Source: Alnus glutinosa (Eukaryota; Streptophyta; Magnoliopsida; Fagales; Betulaceae). Taken from it: a stretch of 64,000 nucleotides of DNA. The notes under the pieces were generated by a model. The model did not search any database. It had not been told where the DNA came from and saw only the letters and a program-made list of their open reading frames with translations. Positions within the stretch are counted from its first letter, which is position 1. Each line of letters opens with the position of its first letter. The DNA lies in NCBI RefSeq assembly GCF_958979055.1, contig NC_084886.1, positions 16,658,654 through 16,722,653 on the forward strand, given 5' to 3'. Made by a program: the position numbers and the translations under genes. Of the stretch, positions 13,885-24,644 are shown piece by piece.

Positions 13885-14280
13885 GCTTGCTTGCTCACGG
13901 TTGTGACCGACCCTCTCGGCAGTGGCCACCCTCCACCAGGCCATACTTCACCAGCGTTCTGTCTCCGGCAGATTTGGCTGCCGAATCTGTCTCCGTCGAC
14001 ACAAAAAAAGGTACTCTCCGTCTCTCCCTCTCTCTCCAGCCGGATCTGTTGGATAGTGTTTTCACTACTTAATACAATCGTAATCCACCCTCATATGGTT
14101 TATTTCTGCGTTGCTTGTTGCTTATTTATAACTGTGGATGTACAAATTCACCTTCACACATGCACTCTGCACTCTGTTTTTCTTTTTCTTTTTTTCTTTT
14201 TTTTGTTGTGGAGTTCGGCCGCGAGATGCAGCAATTTCCAGTGGCTCTCGTTGGTTTCTAGTTGACGAGGTGAATTTTAT
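13700..14280. repeat. CT-rich tract with two (CT)n runs
   Basis: (CT)n runs at 13716-13745 and 13851-13881 flank GC-rich sequence (ACCGCCGCCGCCGC) with two related phrases, CACTGGCGTTCGGTCTCC and CACCAGCGTTCTGTCTCC, which suggests an internal duplication. It looks like a 5' UTR or the start of a repeat. Open frames exist on both strands, but they come from the low-complexity composition. Confidence 0.5.
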
Positions 14281-15169
14281 CCTTGTGGTGTTTGACATAA
14301 GGAGAAGAAATTTGTGAACTTTTCTTTATGGTTTATTGGCCTGGTAAATCATTGGTTTAAAATTTGGAAAATGTTTTTGTAAAAGGTAATTAATTTTTTG
14401 ATTTTGTGCATTCCTGGCTGTACTTTTTGTGATCTGTTTGTTTCATTTTGTTTGATTATGAGATATGCAGATGTTTGCTGTTCTTACTTTTAAGGATATT
14501 CATGGAAAGATGCTTTAAGCTTTCGATAAAACTTTATTTACTTAATAAAAAAAAAAAGATGCTTTCAACTTTGCTAGTCTGAATTGTGCTTTTAGCTATG
14601 GCTTACCTAAAAAAATTTAAAAGAAAACTAAAAAATTAGTCATTTTGATCTTGTATTACAACATTTCATCTGTGGCTGGATATGATGGTTAGGACATATT
14701 TTGTTAGTAGCAGAACTCTAACACTTATGTTTAATAGCAAAGTTCTGTTGTAAACAAAGTTACTTAATTCTATATTTATTGGGATGTTAAAATGACTAGA
14801 AGATCAATTGGATTATTTCGTTTCTGATTCAAATTTCAATGACCGATTAAAAGAATACTCAAGGTCTAACTCAAAGTGCTGGTCCCTTGAGCCAAGTGGT
14901 TGCTTATTTTCTAGTAGTTTTCTATTCCCTGATTGTTGAACAATATTATGTTATCTTTTGTCCAAAGTTATTTCAAGTGTCAGATTGTTCATGAAGAAAG
15001 ACTTTTGATAATTGTTCTGTTATATTACTTCTTTATATGTATGTTTTACATAAGAAGAATGGCTATCTATTTTTCTATTGTTTGATGTTCTCTGTTGCTT
15101 GGCCAAGTTGTTAAGGCATAAATTATTTGCTTTTGGAAAAATTGAATTGGCAAAAATTATTTGGTCTCA
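14281..15169. other. Intergenic, T-rich, no gene seen
   Basis: Intron-like T-rich sequence without supported exons or repeat ends. It may contain the eroded 5' part of the LTR relic that becomes recognisable from about 15170. Confidence 0.4.
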
Positions 15170-16450
15170 TGCTTTACATTTTGAAATGATGCATGAATGA
15201 AAGGTGTTGAAATGATTTAAAGTGTCTGAATATGTGTTGCAATTGGGATTTAAATTATGCAAAGAAGAATGATAAAATTACATGTTGATTGGTTTATCGT
15301 ATTTGAAGAAAGCATGATTTGCAAAGAATAGGAGTATAGCGTATGAATTGTAAAGTATAAAGGATGAACATATTAACGGAAGAGAGGGTAAGCCTCATAA
15401 TATGAAGAGAGGGTAAGCCTCATAATAATGAAAGAGATGCTAAGCTTCACAATGAATAAAAAGACTATCATGAGCATGCATAGCATTGTTTAAATTGTGT
15501 GCTATTTTCATAATATGTATATTGTAATTTTGCTAGACGTATTAGTATGCATAAGAATCTCAATGAAAAGAGTTTATGTATATTTTTATCCGATGATTAT
15601 ATAATTTAAATGACATTGCTTTCTAACTTAAGGGTTATGTAAACCTGAGCAAACAAACCACAAAGTATTATTGTAGGTGAGGTCGTACGTAGTTGTTACT
15701 ACAACAGAACTTCTACGTATAATCTTAGTTGCCTAGTATGTTTAAATGTTTTTTATTAGTCAGTGTTTGCAATATCAGCTATGCGGGTTTTCAAACAAAA
15801 GTTTATAAAATTGGTAACTGTTATAATGTACGCATGATTAAAAAGGAAAAGTTGGTTCTTTGCAAAACTCAGTAAATAGTATACCTATGAGGTCTCAGTG
15901 TATTTATTTATGCTAAGAAGGTGAGCTCATAATTCCACCTATACGGATGTGGCAAACCCCCATAACCGTATAAACGATGTTCATTTGGCTGCAGGTACTC
16001 CTATCGTAGTTGATGGCGTTGTAGATGAGCACTTGGGATATTATGACCGAAACTCGCCGCGACGATCGTAATTGCGGGACCATGGGCGTCCTCTGTTTTA
16101 TGGGTTTTGTTCATGGCTTATGACGCCTGTGTCACTTGTTATTGTATATAGCCATTTATGTTACGTATTTAATTTGAGGAAATACTTAAATAAATAGATA
16201 CAATATTGGCTCTTGATTTTGATTAATTTATAATAGATGTTTAAGATGTGATATCCACTATTAGGTTTATGTTTTCCGCTGCATAATGGATAGATGTTAT
16301 ATTTTGATTTACCAGGTACACATTATGGGATATATACCATATGTTGGCTTTGCAATATATCGTCGTACTACTGTGAAGATCCGTTTATGTTTTAAGAGAT
16401 TAATATTTATCCAAATATTTTGTATAAAAATAAAAAAACGGGTCGTCACA
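15170..16450 (+). mobile_element. Relic LTR of the same gypsy family, plus orientation
   Basis: This region matches the reverse complement of 3483-4800. Shared stretches include TTGGGATTTAAATTATGCAAA, GTAGGTGAGG followed by CTTCTACGT, and the block around GGTGAGCTCATAATT. It ends at 16450 with GGGTCGTCACA, the same kind of terminus as the LTR at 1968. No internal region follows, so it is probably a truncated solo LTR. The copies are well diverged, which points to an old insertion. Confidence 0.65.
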
Positions 16451-18670
16451 ATCGCCGTCCTCCAGCCTCCACGTTGTCTCTGGCCAACGCGTTGTTATCC
16501 AGCTGATGCACCTTCCCCCTTCCACTGCTCTATCCTTCAGCCGTTACACCGTCTTCCTGCCACATCATCGTCATCCAGTTGAAAACCGTTGCTGGCAGCC
16601 ACCGATCAGCATCTTCGGCAACCATCGGTCACAATATATGGCGGTCTTCTACCATAGTTCACAATTCCACTTGCGCCACACTAGATCACAGCCATGCAGT
16701 TTCACATATCATCATCTTCATCTAACGGTTCTAGTGGTTGAGCTCACAGTCAGTTTTGTTCTTCTTCCCACACTAGATCGCATTTTACATTTTTTTTATT
16801 TTACAAAAAAAAAAAAAGGAAAAAAAAAAACCTTTCTTTTTCCATGCTTAAGATTAAATGCACCTTGGGTTTGAGGAGGAATGCTATGATATTTTATATT
16901 ATTCTCTAGGTTTATTCATTTCCTTATTTAGTTTAGAGTTTTTTGTTTACCACTCGTAGTGTCTATAGAAATATAGGCTGTAGTAATATGGTTTAATATA
17001 CACCTCAAGACACAGCTCTACTTGTTCTCTCTCGTTCTTTTTCTACTCTCTCTTTCATATTATATTTCCAATAATATGTTTTTACAATTTTTTTTCTTTA
17101 AAAAAATTATTCTAATGTGGGTAAAAATTATTTTAGTATTTTTAAGAGTGTTTTGTATTTGAGTTCTTTGTTAATATTTTTATTTTAAGAAGAAAAAACC
17201 AAAAAAGCTAAAAAGATAAAAAAAGAAGAAGAGAATTTTAACAAACGAATCCGCAAATTAAAGTATTCTTTTTATACAAAATAAATTTTATCAATTTCTG
17301 TCTTTCTTCAAATTACTTAACAAAAAAGAAAAAAAAAAAACTTCGACTCCTTTTAACATGAGTTTAAAACTAAGAGTAATGCTACTTTTTACGAGTATTT
17401 GTTGTACTAACTACATACTTATTGATCTAACGTAATTTTTTTAATTGATTGGCATGAAAAGAAAAATCAGTCAAAATACATCACACCAATCAATATAAAA
17501 TAATTACTATCAATAGATTTGAAGAGCTAAATTTTGTTTATAGTGCTTTGCGCGTTCCTTTGTTTTGTATATATATATATATACAACCGCTACGCCGGTT
17601 GACCAGAGTCCGTGAAGTGGTTGACCTACTAGATTAGGGTCCTTGTTACTTGGAGGACCCTCCTTAAGCGTTGTCTCCAATTTGGTTATGGATAAAACGC
17701 GTGAAAGACGCAATTGCAAAGAGAGATCGAAGTGATCAGATGGAAGATAGCCTAAAACTTCAGATCGTTTCCATGGAAAACTGTTGCATCGATCTCTCAA
17801 GCACATAGAAAATACCTGCCGACTTTTATGGAAACTTACCCTCCCCTCTTCATTGAGACGCGTTGCCGCCGCTTCCAGTGGATCCACTTGTTCCCATTTG
17901 AAATTCAAAAAGATAAACTACACGTACAACACATTTCATCATTTTAAATTACACCAGATCGATACAAGCAGCTGTCGTCATCTTCAATGAATGAACATCG
18001 TCGTCGTCTTTGACTTCGTCAGATAATGTTTGAATAGAATCATTTGTATATATTTGCTTCTGAGAAATGCTAGAGTACCCATTCCCATCCTACTCCCATC
18101 CCACCAACTCTTAAGTGCAAAAATTTGAAAATAAATTTATTAAATAAAAAAAAAAAAATCACTTAGGATAGGTGATTTTCACTAGCAGAGGAAGTACGTA
18201 CTATGATGTTAAGCAAAAGTGGTGTTATTTTTAGAAGTTCTTCAAAAGATTTTATCTTTGTTTTGATTTTATTTTATACTTTGTTGGATTTGTGGTGATT
18301 GTTAGAAAATAAATGTTGGAACTACTTAATTCCAGAAAAAGAAAACATAATAAAAATCTGTGCGGTAATGTGTATGAACTCTTGGAGAGCAAAATAAATA
18401 TGAATCTGTCCATCTCTTAAATAAATAGTCTTCCATTTATATATAATAAGTTTTGTTGTATGGAATACAATAATGTCTGAATATAATGTGAATATTGCAA
18501 ATTCTGAACACCGCTTTAAATTACAAATTACTTTACAAAATTTTGAAGTCTGTATTTTATAGAACCATAAGAACAGTTTATTACTCTTGAAAATGAAGTT
18601 TTTGGCTATCGAAAGAAAAGTTAATGAATGAAAGATTATCTAGTCTTGTCAAAAAAAAAAAAAAGATTAT
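16451..18670. other. Intergenic, no recognised gene
   Basis: 16451-16780 is GC-richer and could be the far side of whatever the LTR relic interrupted. 17510-17908 holds an unidentified minus-strand open frame of 132 residues whose end runs into an (AT)n tract. Neither shows a domain I recognise. The rest is AT-rich with A-runs. Confidence 0.4.
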
Positions 18671-18862
18671 CTAGTGATTGCAATTGTTTCAAAATTGCAT
18701 TCCAGTAAAGTAAAATGAAATAACCTCATTTCTTCCAGTTAAATACAATCCTTTTATATGCATTTTTTAGAGCACTTTCAATGACTTATACATTTTTATA
18801 TATAAAATGGTTAACAAAAATCTACTTTTTCTATTTTAATTAATGGGTTTTAATTTTTAAAG

Positions 18863-18865
<3 letters not shown>

Positions 18866-18927
<62 letters not shown>
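18866..18927. repeat. (AT)n microsatellite
   Basis: About 30 AT units in the probable MITE upstream of ATPase gene 1. Confidence 0.95.
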
Positions 18928-18929
<2 letters not shown>

Positions 18930-19239
18930 AATTATCTATTACTTCACTATATCATTTAAATATTCTTTTTCATTTTTTTTTATCTTAATTCTAAAACATT
19001 TTTTCAACGATTAATCATTTTTTTAAAATAATTATTTGCTATAAAGTCATCAAATTTTTTTTGTTCTCATCAGAGGTGGTTTGCATGGGTGTGACCTTAA
19101 AATGACAAATATAAATTTTGTCATATAGACATATTCTGAATACAATTTTTGAGATTGAGAGATATATTAGAATATTATTATGGTGAAAATGAGTTCTGGT
19201 GAAAAATGAAAGAAAGACATAGTGAAAGAAAAATAAACA

Positions 19240-19242
<3 letters not shown>

Positions 19243-19325
<83 letters not shown>
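19243..19325. repeat. (AT)n microsatellite
   Basis: About 40 AT units. The Tyr/Ile-alternating open frame over it is an artefact of the repeat. Confidence 0.95.
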
Positions 19326-19328
<3 letters not shown>

Positions 19329-20059
19329 CATGTACATCACAAATGCATTTTGCATTTAATCTGTATAACTGGATGGAGGAATATTTTTTTAGCCGAGCAA
19401 AATTGACTAAGCCAGAATGCTCTGAGATAGATCAAGGACGTAAAATTGTATAACAAGTTGGGCATTCAATTGATTCCGTTGGAATAACGATTAAATCATT
19501 AAATTCATAATTTTGCATTAATTTACGTTTTGGGATACGTGAGATATTGTCTCCGTTTCAGGAAAGAGTGATATATTTTCGCGCTAACATCTGGGCTTGT
19601 TTACCTCACTTATTCTAAAAATAATTAACTTCAATAAATTTCATTTATATAACATTAATAATTTTTTATTATTATTTAAATAAAAAAATTCACTACAATA
19701 CAAATTTTTTTTTTTTACTTTTTTATACAAATTTTTTTTACCCCTTATCACATCTATCAATTTTAACTCTCATTACCAAATTCTGTTCCTTCCCCCTTCC
19801 CTTACCAAACAAGCCCGTGTGCTGCTTGCCCGACTTCATCCGTTCCTTGTGAACCGAGAAGATTCCCGACTCCGTTTGCGTGGCGCAACGGATAGCCTGA
19901 CATTTGAATTGGACTTTAACCCAAGCGCACATGTTAAGTCAACTCATGCGCGTATATTAATTAAAAGACCGTCTCTCCTAACGCAGCGTCGACGCAGAAG
20001 CCACAAGGAAATTTCAACAGGAAATTTCACCGCACCCGGCCACATGATGAAAACGTAGC

Positions 20060-20066
20060 TATAAAA
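20060..20066 (+). promoter_or_regulatory. TATA box of ATPase gene 1
   Basis: TATAAAA preceded by GC, conserved at the matching place in the paralog (47368-47374). It implies a transcription start near 20090 and a 5' UTR of about 180 bases. A W-box-type TTGACT lies at 20103-20108 in both copies, within the block ATCCAACGTCTTTGACTATT. WRKY control would fit the stress-induced ACA12/13 group, which is inference. Confidence 0.7.
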
Positions 20067-20273
20067 CGAAGAACCCTGAAGACTATCATGTATCCAACGT
20101 CTTTGACTATTTTATCCATTTCCCTCCAAATATTTCTCCATCTATCCATTACTTAATTTACATATATCTCATCTTCACACTGAAGCCTTTTTCTTTTCCC
20201 CTGAGCCATCTTTTATAGTGATCGATCTGCTTCTTTTACTACCCTTCCCCTCTTGTGCTTTGCAAACCAATTA

Positions 20274-23200
20274 ATGGCTAGCATTGTCCTATCAAACTTG
20301 GAGCGCATTGTGTCTTTACTCCATGCACCAAACACCCTTAACCAACCCAAGAAGAGATGGCGCTCCGCTTTTGTCACCATCTATTGTTCTAAAACTCTAC
20401 TGTCGTTTTTCAATGTCTCTCTACCCGAAAACAAACATTTTGAGGTTTCACGCCGTCCATCTTTCACCATTGTTGATCTCAAACCAGAAAAAAGCTTCAA
20501 GATTGATCAAACTAGTCAGCGTCCATCTTTCACCGTTGTTGATCTCAAACCTGACAAAAGCTTCAAGATTGATCAAACTAGTCTCCTTCAACTTCTGAAA
20601 GAGAAAAATGTTGACACGCTCCAAAACATTGGAGGGGTTGATGGAGTAGCATCCAGTCTTGAATCCAATGTTGATTTTGGTATTCAAGGCGATGCTGAAG
20701 ATATTGCTCACCGACACGAGGCTTTTGGCTCCAACACATATGAAACTCCGCCTACAAAGAGCATCTTCCATTTCATAGTGGAAGCCTTCAAGGATCTTAC
20801 CATTTTCATCCTTTTGGGCTGTGCAACTCTTTCACTTGCTTTTGGCATTAAAGAGAAAGGAATCAAAGAAGGTTGGTATGATGGTGGGAGCATATTTGTT
20901 GCTATACTTCTAGTCATTGCTGTTTCTTCCATAAGCAACTTCAGGCAAAACAGACAATTTGAAAAGTTATCCAAAGTCAGCAACAATATCCAAGTTGATG
21001 TTGTCAGAGCTGGGAGGCGTCAACATATTTCAGTATTTCAAATTGTGGTTGGAGATGTCGTTTGCTTAAAGATTGGAGATCAAGTTCCAGCCGACGGGCT
21101 ATTCTTTGACGGCCACTCATTGCAAGTGGATGAATCCAGCATGACAGGGGAGAGTGACCATGTAGAAGTAAATTGCAGTAATCCATTTTTGGTTTCTGGT
21201 ACTAAGGTGGTCGATGGCTATGCTCGGATGCTTGTCACTTCAGTTGGCATGAACACAACCTGGGGCGAGATGATGAGTTCAATCAGCCGTGACTCAAACG
21301 AACAAACACCTTTACAAGCTCGCCTCAACAAGTTAACCTCATCAATAGGTAAAGTTGGTTTGCTAGTCGCTTTCCTAGTTCTCGTAGTCTTGTTGGTTCG
21401 CTACTTCACAGGAAATACAAAAGATGACAATGGAAATAAAGAATTCAATGGCAGCAAGACCAAGGTTGATGACATAGTGAACGCTGTGGTGGGGATTGTA
21501 GCTGCTGCAGTTACTATAGTTGTGGTTGCAATTCCAGAAGGTTTGCCATTAGCCGTCACCCTCACACTTGCTTATTCCATGAAGAGAATGATGGTTGATC
21601 AGGCAATGGTGCGAAAGCTCTCTGCCTGTGAGACTATGGGCTCCGCCACCACCATTTGTACTGATAAAACAGGCACTCTCACGCTCAACCAAATGAAGGT
21701 GACAAAGTTTTGGCTAGGGAAAGAAACTTTTGCAACAGGTTCTTACTCATCAATTGCTCCATACGTTCTTGAATTGGTCCAGGAAGGAGTTGCTCTGAAC
21801 ACAACCGGTAGTGTTTACAAGCCTAATTCAGGATCTGAAATCGAGTTCTCAGGTAGCCCCACTGAAAAAGCAATTCTTTCATGGGCTGTTCTGGAGCTAA
21901 ACATGGAAATGGAGCAACTAATGCAAAGTTGTATGATTCTTTTCGTTGAAGCATTCAATTCCCAGAAGAAACGAAGCGGAGTCCTTATGAGCAGAAAGGT
22001 AGACAACTCAATCCATGTACACTGGAAAGGTGCTGCAGAGATGATACTGAAGATGTGTTCAAGTTACTATGATGCTTCTGGAATTGTAAAAGATCTGGAT
22101 GATGCTGAAAAGATGAAATTTGAGCAAATTATTCAAGGTATGGCTGCTAGCAGCCTCCGGTGCATTGCATTTGCGCATAAACAGGTTTCAGGAGATCAAG
22201 AAAATGAGCAAGAACATAAAAAGCTAGAAGAAGATGGTTTGACCCTATTGGGACTAGTGGGACTTAAGGACCCATGTCGTCCAGGGGTGAAGAAAGCTGT
22301 GGAAGATTGCCAATATGCTGGTGTGAACGTTAAAATGATCACTGGAGACAACGTTTTCACTGCAAAAGCTATAGCCACTGAGTGTGGGATACTCAGGCCT
22401 GGTCAAGACATGGTCAGTGGAGCAGTAGTAGAAGGCGTGGAATTCAGAAACTACACACCAGAGGAAAGATTGAAGAAAGTTGATACAATTTGTGTGATGG
22501 CAAGGTCCTCTCCCTTCGACAAACTGTTGATGGTAGAATGCTTGAAACAAAAGGGACATGTGGTTGCAGTTACTGGCGATGGCACAAATGACGCACCAGC
22601 ACTAAAAGAAGCTGATATAGGACTTTCGATGGGGATTCAAGGCACCGAGGTGGCCAAGGAAAGCTCAGATATTGTCATTTTGGATGATAATTTTGCGTCT
22701 GTGGCCACAGTTCTGAAGTGGGGAAGATGTGTCTATAACAACATCCAGAAGTTCATCCAATTTCAACTTACCGTAAATGTTGCTGCCCTTGTGATCAACT
22801 TTGTGGCAGCAGTTTCAGCTGGTGAAGTTCCACTAACAGCAGTGCAATTATTGTGGGTGAACTTGATTATGGATACGTTGGGTGCTCTGGCTCTTGCAAC
22901 AGAGCAACCCACCAAGGAGCTGATGGATAAACCACCTGTGGGGCGGACAGAGCCACTTATCACCAACATTATGTGGAGAAACCTCTTAGCCCAAGCTTCA
23001 TATCAAATAGCTGTCCTCTTGACTCTGCAATTCAAAGGTGAATCAATCTTTGGTGTGTCTGAGAAGGTAAACGACACCTTAATCTTTAATACTTTTGTTC
23101 TTTGCCAAGTCTTCAATGAATTCAATGCAAGGAAGCTCGAGAAGAAGAACGTCTTCAAGGGGATACACAAGAATAGATTATTTTTGGGGATCATTGTGAT

Positions 23201-23390
23201 AACCATTGTTCTTCAGGTGGTCATGGTAGAGTTTTTGAAGAAGTTTGCAGATACAGAGAGGTTGAATTGGGCACAATGGGGTGCATGCATTGGAATTGCA
23301 GCACTATCTTGGCCAATCGGTTGGATTGTCAAGTGGATACCTGTTCCACAAAGACCATTTCTTAGCTACCTAAAGATGAAAAAGATATGA
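20274..23390 (+). CDS. Calmodulin-regulated plasma-membrane Ca2+-ATPase (type IIB, ACA12/ACA13-like)
   Basis: An intact intronless gene of 1038 residues encoding a P-type IIB ATPase that exports Ca2+ from the cytosol with ATP. Visible motifs: TGES (291-294), the membrane Ca2+-site motif PEGLP (421-425), the phosphorylation motif DKTGT with Asp464, KMITGDN, and GDGTNDAP (from 768). Hydrophobic segments fit ten membrane spans. The N-terminal regulatory tail (about 1-160) has a basic, Trp-bearing stretch (KKRWRSAFVTIYCSKTLLSF, Trp29) typical of calmodulin binding. Unique here is an in-frame 22-residue duplication at 61-103. The ATG at 20274 is chosen because it follows the TATA box suitably and aligns with the paralog start; upstream in-frame extension lacks an ATG. 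Absence of introns is known for the ACA12/13 branch. Subgroup name is inference. Confidence 0.95.
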   Translation: MASIVLSNLERIVSLLHAPNTLNQPKKRWRSAFVTIYCSKTLLSFFNVSLPENKHFEVSRRPSFTIVDLKPEKSFKIDQTSQRPSFTVVDLKPDKSFKIDQTSLLQLLKEKNVDTLQNIGGVDGVASSLESNVDFGIQGDAEDIAHRHEAFGSNTYETPPTKSIFHFIVEAFKDLTIFILLGCATLSLAFGIKEKGIKEGWYDGGSIFVAILLVIAVSSISNFRQNRQFEKLSKVSNNIQVDVVRAGRRQHISVFQIVVGDVVCLKIGDQVPADGLFFDGHSLQVDESSMTGESDHVEVNCSNPFLVSGTKVVDGYARMLVTSVGMNTTWGEMMSSISRDSNEQTPLQARLNKLTSSIGKVGLLVAFLVLVVLLVRYFTGNTKDDNGNKEFNGSKTKVDDIVNAVVGIVAAAVTIVVVAIPEGLPLAVTLTLAYSMKRMMVDQAMVRKLSACETMGSATTICTDKTGTLTLNQMKVTKFWLGKETFATGSYSSIAPYVLELVQEGVALNTTGSVYKPNSGSEIEFSGSPTEKAILSWAVLELNMEMEQLMQSCMILFVEAFNSQKKRSGVLMSRKVDNSIHVHWKGAAEMILKMCSSYYDASGIVKDLDDAEKMKFEQIIQGMAASSLRCIAFAHKQVSGDQENEQEHKKLEEDGLTLLGLVGLKDPCRPGVKKAVEDCQYAGVNVKMITGDNVFTAKAIATECGILRPGQDMVSGAVVEGVEFRNYTPEERLKKVDTICVMARSSPFDKLLMVECLKQKGHVVAVTGDGTNDAPALKEADIGLSMGIQGTEVAKESSDIVILDDNFASVATVLKWGRCVYNNIQKFIQFQLTVNVAALVINFVAAVSAGEVPLTAVQLLWVNLIMDTLGALALATEQPTKELMDKPPVGRTEPLITNIMWRNLLAQASYQIAVLLTLQFKGESIFGVSEKVNDTLIFNTFVLCQVFNEFNARKLEKKNVFKGIHKNRLFLGIIVITIVLQVVMVEFLKKFADTERLNWAQWGACIGIAALSWPIGWIVKWIPVPQRPFLSYLKMKKI
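20454..20582 (+). repeat. 66-bp in-frame tandem duplication in the ATPase N-terminus
   Basis: Unit 1 is 20454-20519 and unit 2 starts at 20520; they differ at three bases over the shared 63. Each codes RPSFT(I/V)VDLKP(E/D)KSF plus KIDQTS. The paralog at 47.6 kb has a single unit. The period is a multiple of three, so the frame is kept. Confidence 0.97.
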
Positions 23391-24350
23391 CCATGGGTCT
23401 GCCATGAGCTTTTCTTCAATATCTGGGTTCTCATTATAATTCTTTAATTCTTTCGTTGTATAGCTTATCATTATTATAATTATTTAGTTCTCTCATTGAA
23501 TAGCTGATCAGATATGTACGTATTGATGTCAGATTTTCAATAATACAATTCTTTTCACTTGTTTTTTATCATACATGGAGGGTAGTTTCAATATCTTTTA
23601 CGAATGTCTGCCTGAATGCAACTTGTAGTTACAATCTTGAACAACTCTGTCGCCTTTTATTAACAGCAAGCCAGAGGCAAGTACAAAACATAACTTATAT
23701 TTGGGAAGACTAACAACAATCACTACAAGTTTTACAAGAAATTCGAACTTTAGGGACGAAAGTGAGAATAGAGTGAAAACAATAATGATGAATGACATTT
23801 CATATCGAGGCTTCCAATTGTGATGGTTCAAATCAGGTGATTACATGACAAAGTAGAAGGTTTAAACCATTCATAATGATAATAATGAGTGCACAACAAT
23901 ACCATTGGATAGTATCACTTAAGCGTATGCACTACAGCTCTAGGGATTTCCACCTAAACAAAGCACCAGCTCATAAATTGCCCATTGGAACACGACATTT
24001 GATAAGCTTGTTTTCTCAGCCAAGTACTCTGTTCTTTGGTTAAGAAGGCTTTCTCCTATGTTGCTTGGGTAAGAAAGAGAAAGATATTGGAGGATGATTC
24101 TCTGTTGATTAGTCTCTAGATAATCAATTAAGTAGTAGGTTTTTAAGATAACTTACATAACCAAGAAAAACACTGGTAACATACCAGTGATTCATCAACT
24201 TGAGGAAGTTAGAAAAGAGCTGGTCAGCTACAATAGCTCCTCCGAAATATAATGCATCTAGAATCCTTGACAGTTGTACTATAAAACCCACAACTATATG
24301 GTACTTTGACAACTTGGTATAGTTACAAATGTCAACTCATAATGTCCATG
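23391..24350. other. 3' flank of ATPase gene 1
   Basis: About 330 bp match the 3' flank of the paralog, including TTCAATAATACAATTCTTTT (about 23537), a plausible poly(A) signal region. From about 23730 the two copies part. No further gene is seen up to the copia insertion. Confidence 0.6.
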
Positions 24351-24355
24351 TTCTA

Positions 24356-24635
24356 TATTGACTTTTAGAAAGAAAGATTGGTAAAGAAAATCTAGAGAGA
24401 AGAAAGAGCTGAGAGCTTTGTAATCTCTGCTTGTATTGATAAATGTGCGTAAGTGAATAATACAACTGAGAGAAAAGTATTTATACTAAGACTAAGGATC
24501 CAACTAAACTGAACTAAACTATACAGCTAGGATCCAGCTCATACAACTGAATAACAGAAAGAGAAACTAACTAACAAGCTAAAACTAAAATAACAAATTT
24601 AGTTTAAGCTAAACTGATAAAAATATATCGTAATA
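24356..24635 (-). repeat. 3' LTR of the copia element
   Basis: 280 bp, nearly identical to 29159-29437. On the minus strand it begins TATTACG and ends GTCAATA, so the ends are not the usual TG and CA. The limits follow from the TTCTA target duplication outside and the polypurine tract inside. Confidence 0.92.
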
Positions 24636-24644
24636 CCCCCCCTC
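24636..24644 (-). other. Polypurine tract of the copia element
   Basis: The minus strand reads GAGGGGGGG directly before the 3' LTR, the normal place for plus-strand priming. Confidence 0.8.

Larger units (their letters stand above)
18768..19425. mobile_element. Insertion absent from the paralogous site, probable MITE with (AT)n runs
   Basis: Copy 2 of the duplication runs straight from TATATGCAGC into ATAGATCAAAGG (about 47000-47025), while copy 1 has some 650 bp between the same flanks. The extra DNA starts TAGAGCACTTTCAATG and ends AGAATGCTCTGA, an imperfect inverted repeat, as in a MITE. It contains the two long (AT)n tracts. Exact ends and target duplication are not certain. Confidence 0.5.
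18675..23730 (+). repeat. Segmental tandem duplication, copy 1 (holds ATPase gene 1)
   Basis: The flanks of ATPase gene 1 match those of gene 2. Upstream, 18675-18765 matches 46915-47005 (GTAAAGTAAAATGAAA and AAATACAATCCTTTTATATG), and 19430-19500 matches 47025-47095. Downstream, 23570-23715 matches 50845-50985. The duplicated block therefore carried about 0.8 kb of upstream and 0.3 kb of downstream DNA along with the gene. Confidence 0.85.

Noticed and set aside
13559-14265. Overlapping open frames on both strands
   Set aside because: They come from CT repeats and GC-rich low-complexity DNA; codon pattern and domains give no support.
17510-17908. 132-residue minus-strand open frame
   Set aside because: The end runs through an (AT)n tract, no domain is recognised and no splice partner was found. 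It could be an exon remnant, but I cannot support it.
19039-19329. Open frame of alternating Ile and Tyr
   Set aside because: It is the translation of an (AT)n microsatellite.
20253-20273. Earlier start of ATPase gene 1
   Set aside because: The extension begins with TTG, not ATG; the first real ATG is at 20274, matching the paralog.
22196-22559. Antisense open frames in both ATPase genes
   Set aside because: They recur at the same places in both copies only because the sense sequence is conserved; no domain or promoter.
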